From NCBI GenBank assembly GCA_902802265.1, contig CADCLN010000011.1, forward strand, positions 1 through 64,000: DNA of 64,000 bases, in the 5' to 3' direction. Source of the DNA: an uncultured Bacteroidales bacterium (GTDB lineage: Bacteria > Bacteroidota > Bacteroidia > Bacteroidales > Bacteroidaceae). The position numbers and the translations under genes are program-made. Shown here one piece after another: positions 42,289-53,000 of this stretch. Position 1 is the stretch's first letter, and each line of letters opens with the position of its first letter. Below the pieces are notes generated by a model, which was given only the letters and a program-made list of their open reading frames with translations, was not told where the DNA came from and did no database searches.

Positions 42289-42344
42289 TTCGTGGCTAAT
42301 TCATAGTCATTCATGTTTAATGAAAAACACGAATTAGCCACGAA
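42289..42344 (-). terminator. Terminator downstream of FISUMP paralogue 3 (copy A)
   Basis: TTCGTGGCTAATTC (42289-42302) pairs perfectly with GAATTAGCCACGAA (42331-42344); on the minus strand the stem is followed by TTTTTGTTT, as expected for a Rho-independent terminator. It begins within 10 bp of the stop codon at 42353. Confidence 0.7.
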
Positions 42345-42352
42345 TTAGCCAC

Positions 42353-43636
42353 CTATGGGCAGACAGCACGAACACTTAGCCCATTGCTGCGGTCGCTGTA
42401 GCCTATGAAGAATTGGTTCGAATTGAAGTCCAAAATCCACCCGCTGACCGGATCGTCAACGTTGAGCGAACTCGACCTGTATTGACCATAGTCACCCACA
42501 TTTTTGAGTGAATCGAAATAGCGATCCCCCGCAGCGGGAAAAAAGATGGAGTTGCCATTCGGACCTGTTACCTTGTAGCCGTTCACACCATTCAATGAAA
42601 TCAATGTTGTAGTGCATTTATCTACAAGTTCTTGGCATTCTTCGCAAGTTGGCATACGCCATGTACCACCCCAATTGGCATGGGCCGCATCGTCTTCAAG
42701 GTCAAGGACTATCTTGTTGTCAACGGTGCCGTTATAGTTTTTGGTGTTGTATTTGGTCAGGGTACTGGATGATCCGTTGGACCACTTGTTGTTTGACCAT
42801 CTGTAAGTGTCCTTTGGATCGGTTTCACCCCAGGCAAAGTAGTCGCCATATTCCTTGGTGGCTTTTGCGCCGATGTTCATCGTTGCCCACTTCACGCTGA
42901 GACCCAGGTCCACATATTCGTGACCATTATTGATGGTATTGCCCACTACCGTCACGGTACAGGTAACTTGCACACCGCTGCCGTCGGCTGCTGTGCAGGT
43001 AATCGTGGCCGTTCCGCTGTGCTGTGCATACACCCACCCATCATCAACCGTTGCCACCCACTCATCGCTGCTGCTCCAGCTCACACGCGGGTCGTCGGCA
43101 TCCGCCGGATATACCGTTGCCGTCAGCTGAGCTAAAGTGTTGGGACGCATCACCACTGAAGTCCGAGAAAGCTCGATAGAAGAAATATATTCCTTGGGCG
43201 GCGTGCGGGTCATAAGATGGCAAGTGCCGTCGGGCCACTTTAACAGCATCGAATCCGCTGTCAATTCCAGTACAACATTCTCTTGAACAAAACTGCCATC
43301 TGGGCCGTACATCAGAATATGCTTCTGGAAAGGCATGTACTTGTACGTCAGTCCTTGCAGGATGCCTCCGAAAGTGCCGTCTGCATTAAAAATGGTGCTA
43401 TTCGTTTTTGAAGAATACCATGTACCCGCAATGAGACTATTGTCCACCATGTAGGGGTTTACGGTGGATTTGAGGGATTCCGTCTCGCCCGTCAAATAGC
43501 CATCAATGAGCAACGTCACATCGTCCACGTCCAGATCCCCGTTGTGGTTCAGGTCGCCGTTAATCACTTGTGCCTGGACCGTTGTGGTCAGCACGATGGC
43601 TGCAAGGAGCAGCAGAAAGCGTCGAAAAGTTTTCAT
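42353..43636 (-). CDS. Secreted FISUMP protein with dockerin-like repeat and Ig-like domain (paralogue 3)
   Basis: 427 residues from MKTFRRFL; the frame extends upstream but only through the promoter. Same layout as paralogue 2: signal peptide (VQAQ), dockerin-like GDLNHNGDLDVDDVTLLIDG (about 27-46), lipocalin-like segment, Ig-like domain (SRTSVVMRPNTLAQLTATVY) and a single FISUMP domain with YGDYFAWGETDPKD. Its signal peptide matches the 800-residue paralogue, whereas the middle matches paralogue 2, so the family seems to have been reshuffled by recombination. Promoter and terminator are conserved. Confidence 0.8.
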   Translation of the reverse strand: MKTFRRFLLLLAAIVLTTTVQAQVINGDLNHNGDLDVDDVTLLIDGYLTGETESLKSTVNPYMVDNSLIAGTWYSSKTNSTIFNADGTFGGILQGLTYKYMPFQKHILMYGPDGSFVQENVVLELTADSMLLKWPDGTCHLMTRTPPKEYISSIELSRTSVVMRPNTLAQLTATVYPADADDPRVSWSSSDEWVATVDDGWVYAQHSGTATITCTAADGSGVQVTCTVTVVGNTINNGHEYVDLGLSVKWATMNIGAKATKEYGDYFAWGETDPKDTYRWSNNKWSNGSSSTLTKYNTKNYNGTVDNKIVLDLEDDAAHANWGGTWRMPTCEECQELVDKCTTTLISLNGVNGYKVTGPNGNSIFFPAAGDRYFDSLKNVGDYGQYRSSSLNVDDPVSGWILDFNSNQFFIGYSDRSNGLSVRAVCP

Positions 43637-43658
43637 TTCTCTATCGGTTAAATTGCGG

Positions 43659-43690
43659 CAAAGGTATAACACAGGAACGGAAAATGCAAA
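43659..43690 (-). promoter_or_regulatory. Consensus promoter for FISUMP paralogue 3
   Basis: Minus strand TTTG (43690-43687), 20 bp, TACCTTTG (43666-43659). Start codon 23 bp downstream. Confidence 0.75.
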
Positions 43691-43744
43691 TTTATTAGAG
43701 AGAAAAAGAACTTTTTTCTTGTATTTAATTAACAGAAACAAAAA

Positions 43745-43800
43745 TTCGTGGCTAATTCATGGTCATTTATGTTTAATGAATAACACGAATTAGCCACGAA
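43745..43800 (-). terminator. Terminator downstream of mscL (copy C of the shared hairpin)
   Basis: TTCGTGGCTAATTC (43745-43758) and GAATTAGCCACGAA (43787-43800) pair perfectly, followed on the minus strand by TTTTTGTTT. The same hairpin occurs at 42289 and, diverged, at 40768. Confidence 0.7.
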
Positions 43801-43843
43801 TTAGCCACGGCTGTTTCTTTGAGCCTGTCGGTTCAAAGGCAAA

Positions 43844-44305
43844 TTACTTCTTCTTCAAAATGTCACGAATCTCGGTGAGGAGGATTTCTTCCTTCGTTGG
43901 TTCTGGTGCGGGTTCTGGCTCGGCAGGCTTTTCAGCTTCCTTCTTCTTTGCCATTTCGGAGAGGTGTGTGATGCCCTTAATCATGATGAAGATGGCAAGG
44001 GCTACGATGAGGAAGTCGATGATGTTCTGAATGAACATGCCGTAGTTCAGGGTCACAGCCTCGGCTGCTGCCTGCACTTCGTTGCCAGCCTCATCAACCA
44101 CGGCAGGTACTGCATCTTTCAGCACCACCTTCAGGTCTTTGAAGTCAACGCCGCCTGTGAGCACGCCGATGGGGGGCATGATTACATCGCTGACGAGTGA
44201 GCTTACGATTTTGCCGAATGCACCGCCGATGATAACACCGACAGCCATGTCAACCACGTTGCCTTTGAGGGCAAACGCCTTGAAGTCTTCAATAAATTTT
44301 CCCAT
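43844..44305 (-). CDS. mscL: Large-conductance mechanosensitive channel
   Basis: 153 residues from [16 protein letters not shown]; the longer frame to 44401 lacks similarity. A homopentameric inner-membrane channel that opens under tension to release solutes in osmotic downshock. First membrane helix [22 protein letters not shown] (about 14-35; partly shown), a longer periplasmic loop (about 40-85), second helix [19 protein letters not shown] and an acidic/basic C-terminal helix ([15 protein letters not shown]). Promoter: TAACTTTG on the minus strand at 44431-44424. Divergent from gapA. Confidence 0.95.
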   Translation of the reverse strand: MGKFIEDFKAFALKGNVVDMAVGVIIGGAFGKIVSSLVSDVIMPPIGVLTGGVDFKDLKVVLKDAVPAVVDEAGNEVQAAAEAVTLNYGMFIQNIIDFLIVALAIFIMIKGITHLSEMAKKKEAEKPAEPEPAPEPTKEEILLTEIRDILKKK

Positions 44306-44419
44306 AGTGAATAATTTGGTTTTAAATGTTGAAAATGATATTTGGGTTTTACGTTTTTGTCTATTTCGTGCTCCAAAAGCCTTAAAGGAGTAGGTTTTCA
44401 ATAAAAAAGTGTCAAATCG

Positions 44420-44452
44420 TTTGCAAAGTTAAAATATTTCTTCGTAACTTTG
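44420..44452 (+). promoter_or_regulatory. Consensus promoter of the gapA transcript
   Basis: TTTG at 44420-44423, a 21-bp spacer, TAACTTTG at 44445-44452. The gapA start is 190 bp downstream, leaving a long leader that contains a 30-codon open frame. The -33 box directly abuts the divergent mscL -7 element (44424-44431). Confidence 0.75.
44424..44431 (-). promoter_or_regulatory. -7 promoter element for mscL
   Basis: Reads TAACTTTG on the minus strand. No TTTG was seen at the usual distance. It overlaps the spacer of the gapA promoter, so the two cannot be occupied at once. Confidence 0.5.
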
Positions 44453-44475
44453 TCGAAGAAAAAGAAAAAATTTTC

Positions 44476-44568
44476 ATGTACTACCGCATTTTCCTCTATT
44501 TAATAATGTTTATAGGCATAATACTGATGGCAGCGTGTCATACTGCACATTATTGCAATTGCGGATAG
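44476..44568 (+). CDS. Putative 30-residue lipoprotein-like leader peptide upstream of gapA
   Basis: The frame encodes a basic start (MYYRIF), a hydrophobic core (LYLIMFIGII) and a lipobox LMAAC, then a short tail HTAHYCNCG. It is fully inside the gapA leader, 24 bp after the promoter -7 box and 74 bp before gapA. An A-rich stretch (AAGAAAAAG) precedes the ATG. It may be a tiny membrane lipoprotein, a leader peptide controlling gapA, or chance. I do not recognise a family. Supported only by position and the convincing lipoprotein pattern. Confidence 0.4.
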   Translation: MYYRIFLYLIMFIGIILMAACHTAHYCNCG

Positions 44569-44627
44569 GCAGCGAACAAGACAGTTATTTATAAAGTGTT
44601 TAATAACATATATTTTTTAACCCCTAA

Positions 44628-45671
<1,044 letters not shown>

Positions 45672-45698
45672 TCTTTCCAGAGAAAGATAACCACCAAA

Positions 45699-45738
45699 AA
45701 AGAGAGGACGTTTCCAAGTGTGTGAAGCGTCCTCTCTT
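45699..45738. terminator. Bidirectional terminator between gapA and the MATE gene
   Basis: AAGAGAGGACG (45700-45710) pairs with CGTCCTCTCTT (45728-45738). On the minus strand it is followed by six T, a strong terminator for the NRPS-MATE transcript; on the plus strand it is followed by CTATTTTA. Confidence 0.85.
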
Positions 45739-45748
45739 CTATTTTACA

Positions 45749-47074
45749 TTATTTACTAATCGACATTTTCACGTGGGTGGCTTTATGCAGAATGACGATT
45801 GCCAGTGCTTCAATGACGTATGCAATCAGATAGCTGTACCAAAGCAAGTTGGGCATCGTGCGTGCCATCACCCACAGCACAGGGATGACGGTCAGCGAGA
45901 GTGCAAACGAAATGAAAAGTGCCATGCGGTGCTGTCCGTAGAGTTTATAGACAATCATCAGCACATAGATGTAGCAGAACGGAATGAAACTCAGTGCAAA
46001 GACGCGCAAAGCGTATTTCGTTTCAGTCAACATGTCCAGTTCTGTGGCACCGAAGAGTTTGGCGATGGCCTGAGGGTCAACCCACACAAACACACAGGTA
46101 ATAGCCATTGTCACCGTGATAAACCAAAACGATTTTCGCAGCACAAGCCGGAAGCCCTCGGCGTCTCCCTTCCCTACCTGAATGGCTCCTAACGACTGCA
46201 GCGTCTGACATGTGCCCGACAGGAACAGGTTGTAAATCTGGAGCAGATTCATGCACACAGCAAAGGCAAAGATACCCGTGCGCCCCAATGTGGAGAGCAC
46301 GATGGTATTGGCAGAAAGCAGCAGCAACGTCAGACTGACAGAGGCTATGGCAAGCGGTGCACCTTGGGAGACAATCTTTTTATATGCGGGAAAAGAGAAA
46401 CGTGCAAAGACAGGCGTAAGCCGATAGTTCTTTGGTTTCCACCAATGGCTGAGCAGAATGGCAATTCCCACAAGGTGTCCCACGACGGTAGCCAGAGAAG
46501 AACCCGTAATGCCCCAGTTCAACCATTGTATAAACACAATGTCGAGACACAGGTTGACCACATTGTCAATGACAACGGCTAAAGACACCAGCTTCGGCTG
46601 ACCGTCAACTCCCACCATGGTGGAAAGTCCCCACATCAGGATGAATGCAGGGTTGCCGAGCAGCAACACTTGCATATATTCGCGAGCCAAAGGCAGAATC
46701 TGTTCGTTGCTACACAGCAAACGGGCTGTCTGTGAAGGGAAAAACACGCCGCCCAGAATGGCCAACATCACGCCAAGCCCCACACTGAACAACAGAGCCT
46801 GGGTGAAGTAGCGACGCGCAAGGTCTATGTTCTTCTGTCCGAGTGCATAACCCACCAGCATACCAGCACCTGCATTGATGAGCAGGTGCATGGTAAAGAT
46901 AAACTGGTTGATGGGTCTCGAAAGATTGATGGCGCTGACACCGTCCTCGCTGATAAGGTTGCCGACGATGATGCCATCGACCACATTGCCCAGACAGCCT
47001 GAAAGAGCGACGAGAATGTAAGCCCACAGATAATTGTAGAAAGCCTCTACTCCTTGATGATTGTCCTTATTCAT
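45749..47074 (-). CDS. MATE family efflux transporter
   Basis: 441 residues with about 12 membrane segments. MATE proteins export drugs or metabolites against sodium or proton gradients. Family features are the N-terminal VALSGCLGNVVDGIIVGNLI, LINAGAGMLVGYALGQKN (about 67-84) and the repeated pattern in the second half (VSQGAPLAIASVSLTLLLLS). It follows the NRPS gene by 23 bp on the same strand and ends at the terminator, so it is the last gene of that transcript and a likely exporter of the NRPS product; this is inference from context. Confidence 0.9.
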   Translation of the reverse strand: MNKDNHQGVEAFYNYLWAYILVALSGCLGNVVDGIIVGNLISEDGVSAINLSRPINQFIFTMHLLINAGAGMLVGYALGQKNIDLARRYFTQALLFSVGLGVMLAILGGVFFPSQTARLLCSNEQILPLAREYMQVLLLGNPAFILMWGLSTMVGVDGQPKLVSLAVVIDNVVNLCLDIVFIQWLNWGITGSSLATVVGHLVGIAILLSHWWKPKNYRLTPVFARFSFPAYKKIVSQGAPLAIASVSLTLLLLSANTIVLSTLGRTGIFAFAVCMNLLQIYNLFLSGTCQTLQSLGAIQVGKGDAEGFRLVLRKSFWFITVTMAITCVFVWVDPQAIAKLFGATELDMLTETKYALRVFALSFIPFCYIYVLMIVYKLYGQHRMALFISFALSLTVIPVLWVMARTMPNLLWYSYLIAYVIEALAIVILHKATHVKMSISK

Positions 47075-47097
47075 TCCTTATTTCCTTTCTGCATGGA

Positions 47098-50000
47098 TCA
47101 GTTTCCTTCTTCACTTGAAAGAGGGTCGGGAGCAAGATTAAAGAATCCGAAGCCGCCAATCGTGGTCAACATCCGTTCTACATAGTCCCATGAAGTCGGC
47201 GAGAAGGCAAAGTTCAGTCGGTAGAGCACCTGTGTGGTGTAGTCATTATCACGCTCTACATCGGTGGTCTTCTGGCCGTGTGCCATATCCTGATAGGCCA
47301 GCAGCGAAGCCATCTGACGTGCTTTCTGCGGATCGTTCTTGGCTGTTTCCATCGCCTGGGCAAATTCTTCCTGCTCCACAAACCGGATGCCTTTACCCAC
47401 AGTGGTAAGCCCCTGAAGCACATCGCCAAGGAACTGGCTGTGGATATTGTATGGATGGAACACGGTGCAGGCCGATGGCGTAGTGGCAAGGAGCACGATG
47501 GCACGGCTCACTTCGTTGATGGGCGAGAACTCTACTCGTTTGTTGCGCATACCGTAAGGACAGCAACCCAACATGTTATAGACCTTGATGCGACCCATAA
47601 ACGAGTTTGTGGAGAAGTTTGCCTGGAACTCACCGTCCGTGGAACGGGCAGCCAGGTTGCCCACACGCATAATCTTCGCATTCAATCCATGTTGTGCCAC
47701 AGCATCGAGAATGAGTCGTTCCGCCATGAACTTTGAATAGATATACTTATTGCCCAGATATTGTCCCATGTAAAGCTTTTGCTCCGTGAACACTTCATCA
47801 CGCACCTCTCCTGCCCACAAGCCACGGGTGCTGGCGGTGGAGATATGGACAAGCGTGGCTCCATTCCTGGTGCAGAAATCTACACATCGCTGTGCACCGC
47901 CGATGTTCACATCCTCAATCTCCGTGCCTTCAGAGAAATGCTTCACAATGGCAGCACAGTTGAACACGGTCGAGATGCTTGCGGAAACGGCATCGCCGCA
48001 AACGGAACTGATGTCTGCTGTCACGTCGCCCAGAACCACATGGATGCGTTCTCCAAAGAGTTCCTTGAAAGAATTGGCGAAGTAATAATATAATAATGTA
48101 CGCAAACGATTCTCGCCCTTCTCCTGTGTCTTGGCACGTACCAGGCAGTAGATATTCTCCGCTGGGGAGTCAATCAGTTCACGCAGAATGTGAATACCCA
48201 AATAGCCCGTAGATCCAGTCAGCAACACATTGCCAAGGCTGCGGTGTTCACCGCTGCGGAAGTTCGCCAGCGTGTTCTGCTGAAGCAGGTTGTCAATGGC
48301 AGTATAGTCAAAACTGCCGACTTCATCCGTAGCGGATTCCGACTCTACCGAAACACCCGATACAAGTTCTGCCAACTGGCGAGGTGTCGGATTGGCAAAC
48401 ACATCACCGTAAGCCACGTGTAGTCCGGCCTTGTCTGCCTCGATGATGACACGGGTCACCACGAGCGATGTGCCGCCGAGTTCAAAGAAATTGTCGGTAG
48501 CTCCTACCCTATCCATTTGAAGAATATCGGCAAAGATACCGCAGAACGCACGCTCCGTATCGTTGGCGGGTTCCGTGTAAGCCGAGCTGACGGCAAGCTG
48601 CGGTTCCGGCAGCGCTTTCACATCGGTCTTTCCGTTAGGAGTCATCGGCATTTCCTTCAACTGCAAGTAGGCTGTAGGCACCATGTACTGTGTCAGGCTC
48701 TTGGAGATTTCAGCCTTCAGCACATCGGGTGCAATCTCGCGGTCGGCGGTATAGTAGGCACAAAGATGCTCCTTGCCACCCAGTTTTCGGATAAGAATCA
48801 CCACCTTCTTCATGCCATCCACCTTCAGCATCACATTTTCTATTTCGCCCAGTTCGATACGCAGACCACGCAATTTAATCTGATGGTCGGTACGTCCCAG
48901 TATGACCACATCCCCGTCGGGCAGCCACTTGGCATAGTCTCCCGACTTATAGATGCGCTCTCCATGATAATTCACAAACCGCTCGCGGGTCATCTCGTCG
49001 AGGTTGTTATAACCACGAGCCACCCCACGACCACCGATATACAGTTCACCCACCACACCGGCAGGCAATTCGTTTCCGTCGCTGTCAACGATGAATTCCT
49101 TCACATTGAGCTGAGGCTTACCCACCGTCACCCGTTCAGCATGAGTCAGCTCCTTGTTGTTCGAAGCCACCGTGATTTCCGTAGGACCATAGCAGTTGAA
49201 GATACGCGCCTTGGTGACACTACGCATCTGTTCCAACAGGGCATCGCTGAACTTCTCTCCGCCTGCACGGCAAATATCAACCTGGGCAATGGCCTTGCAG
49301 AAGTCATCACTCGTGAGCCAGGTCTGCCAACGCGAAGGCGTGCCCGACACCATGTTGACGTGCTGCTCCTGAATGAGGTGAGCCAAGTCCAGCGGATTAT
49401 TGGCTTGTTCCTCCGTAGCCACAACGAGCGTCTTGCCATTGAAGTAAGCCATACCGATATCCTGCAAGGCGGCATCAAACGAAATGGTTGTGACGCTGAG
49501 CATACGCTTGGCATCCGTCAGCACACCGTGGGCAAAGACATTGGCTGGATGACCATAAAGGTAGTTACAAATACCTTCGTGACGCAACATCACACCCTTC
49601 GGACGACCCGTAGATCCACTGGTGTATATCAGGTAGGCAAGGTCGTCGGGAGTGATGTCCGCTGGGGTAGCAAGGCAGCCGTCGGCACTGAGGAGCTCCT
49701 CCACATCGATGCCCCGCCCTGCAGGCACACTGCCCAGTCGGTCGGCGGTCGTGACGATGTAGCGAGCTTCGCTATCCTCCAGAATCAGTTTGATGCGGTC
49801 GGCAGGATATTCAGGGTCGCAGGGGATATAGGCAGCACCGGCTTTCAGCACACCGAAAAGCGAAAGAATCAGTCGGCTGGTACGCGGCAAGAGCAAAGCC
49901 ACACGGTCGCGCTCCTTCACACCACGCCGGTGCAGGGCGGCAGCCATACGGTCTGTCAGCCTGTCCATTTCCTCGTAAGTAAATCGTCCATCCACAGCCA

Positions 50001-53000
50001 CAAGCGCCTCGTGGTCGGGCTGCACCTTGGCAAAGTGACCGATACACTCATGGAAAAACCTGAAAGGAGCATCGCCTGTAGCCGTCTGGCGCAAACGCGA
50101 CAGTTCTTCTTCCTGACGCGGGCTTACGATGGAGAGCTTACGAACCTTGGCCTCGGGTTGTGCCGTCATCCGTTCCGCTACAGCCACAATACTCTCGGCC
50201 AACGCCTGTGCCAATCGTTCCGAATACATGGCATCGTCATATTGCACCACCACACCGTCCGATTCAACCTTAATGTTTATCTTGAACTTCGGCACATTCA
50301 GTTCCAGCAACTCCTGCCCCACGGGTTGTCCACCGACGGTGTAATCCGACAGCACACCCACCTGATAAGCGTAGGCAATGGCTGGACGGAAACCGTAGTC
50401 TGCTGCTACACGAGCGAAGGGGTAATCCTCGTGACGCAGGGTTTCGTCGAAAGTGTTGCTCACCTGCCGCAGGAACTCCCCGACCGTCACGTCATCTACA
50501 TTCACGCCCAAAGCCAACGTGTTGACAAACATACCCACCGTGTCGGCAATCCTCAGATTCGACCGACCGCTGCTGACCGTGCAGAGATACACCTCGCGGT
50601 TGTTCGTATAGCGCGACACCACGTATGCCGTAGCCGCCAGGAACAGGTGAGCCGGAGTGATTTCGTGCTGCCGACAGAAGGCCGCAGCCCTTTCATAGTC
50701 CGCGGGACACACCGCCTCGCCAATAAAGCCCTCCACACCTGCTTTGGGCAGGTCGGCAGGAATCTCGCTGGCTCCCTCACAGGTATGCAGCATCTCGGCA
50801 AAGAACTGCCGCGAGGCGTTCAGCGCTTCGCCGTCCTCTGCCGCTTGCTGGTCGGCTGCAAAATCAAGATAAGTATAACCTTCCGGCTCCACATCCTTTC
50901 CTTCCAGCACACCGTTTATCTGACGAATGAACAAGTCGGCAGAACCACCGTCGAAAACGAGGTGATGCACATCCATCAACAAGTGCACACCCGCCTCCGT
51001 CCTTACCACCTCAAAGCGGTAAAGCGGAGCCTTCTGTAAATTAAAGGGACGCACAAACTCATTCTTATACACCGTCAGAGCCTCGTCGGTCATCTCCGTC
51101 ACAGGTACCTCGGCAGGCACACCGTCCTCCAGCGTCTGCACGACGGCATCGCCCTGAGTCATGAACCGCACACCCAGTTCGGGATGCGCCTCCACCACAC
51201 GCACCACCGCCGCCGCCAGCCTGTCAGCCTCTGTGCCGTCAGGATAAGACAAAAGATAAGGAATATTATAAATCGTGGAAGTAGGATTCTTCATACAGTC
51301 AAAGTAAACACCCGTCTGAGCATAACTGAGTCCTGCACACTTCCGTTCTTGCGTGCCTGCACTTCTGCGATCCTGTCCGTCAGCACCGCCGCCGCCCTGC
51401 ATCAACTTCTTCAAAATTTCATTCTCGATGCTTTGCAGCGTTCCAGTCTTCACCAAAGTCTTGGCATCGAGTGTAACACCATAACGCTTGTTCACCAATA
51501 CCGCCAGTTTGATGGCAGAAATGGAAGTAAGACCAGCGTAGCCCAACACCGTCGTAATGCCAAAATCCCGCTGATTCGTAATCTCTGCAATCATACCGTG
51601 CAATTCCGCTTCCAGCACATTCATGGGCACATGGCTTTCCTCCACCTCTGCCGCTTTCTTTTCCGGCTTTGGCAATGCACGCTTGTTCACCTTCTGGTTC
51701 TGATTCAAAGGAATGGCATCTATCTGCATCGTTACGGCTGGCACCATGTAGGGAGGTTTCTGGTCCAGAATAAACCGATTGAGCGCTTCGATGTCAACAG
51801 GTTGGTCGCTCACCACGTATGCAGCGATGAATTTGCCCCCTCCCGCTTCGTCGAAAGCCTGTACCGTGGCATCCTTGATGCCAGGATATTCGCGGATAAC
51901 ACTTTCCACCTCTTTCAATTCGATGCGGAAACCACGAATCTTTACCTGACCATCGCGACGACCCACAAACTGAATATTTCCGTCGGGCAGATAACGAACA
52001 ATGTCACCCGTGCGATAAATGCGGGCATATTTTTCCACGTCGGTAAAGGGATTCTTTATATAAACCTCAGCCGTCTTTTCCGGACGGTTCAGATAGCCAC
52101 GGCTCACCTGCGGTCCGCTGACCCACAACTCGCCGGCTGCTCCAACGGGCAAACGATGTCCCTGGGGGTCAACAATGTATAGCCGCATATTGTCGAGCGG
52201 ACGCCCGATAGGTATCTCCTTCATTTTCTTCTCCACCAGATATGTGGTCGTGAAGATGGTACACTCCGTCGGACCATAACCATTATAGAATTTGTAACCC
52301 TTCGGCGGCTGGATGGAAGCCAGTTTCTCACCACCCGTAGAAAGACACATCAACGAATGGTTTTCAATACTGGAAGCAAACTGATAGGCCACCTGCGTAG
52401 TCATGAAGGAATGGGTGATGTGGTTCTGTTCAAAGTAATCGTTCAGAGCCACAAGGTCAAGCCGCAACTCCTCTGGCACAATGTAAAGTGTTGCGCCACA
52501 AGTCAGTGCAGGGTACATATCCATCATGCAGGCATCAAAACCATACGAAGCGTATGCAGCCACACGGTGCTCAGGTTTCAAACCATAATAACGTTGATAC
52601 CAATGGCAAAAAGCCACAAGATTCTTATGAACCAGCTGGCAACCCTTGGGTACGCCTGTTGAACCGGACGTATAGAGCAAAATGAAAAGGCTGTCGGGCT
52701 TCGGTTCCGTAGGCTGCACGCCCTGCGAATCGGTTGGGAGCGAAAGAATATTCTTTGTCAGCAGCACTTCTCCCTGATACTCATTGACGAGGGGACGCAA
52801 TTCTTCATCCGCAATCAACAGCTTGGCATGGGCATCCTGCATCATGAAGTTCAGGCGTTCCTTCGGATAGCTGGGGTCGAGCGGCTGATAGGCTGGGCCC
52901 GCCTTCAATACGCCGAGGGAAGCAATGGCCATCCATTCTTGTCGGGGAATCAACACCGACACCACATCTTCCAGCCCCAATCCCTTCGATGCGACATAAC

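Noticed and set aside
48517..51039. 840-residue open frame on the plus strand
   Set aside because: Antisense shadow of the NRPS gene; its translation has no domain or membrane pattern, whereas the NRPS frame shows all core motifs.
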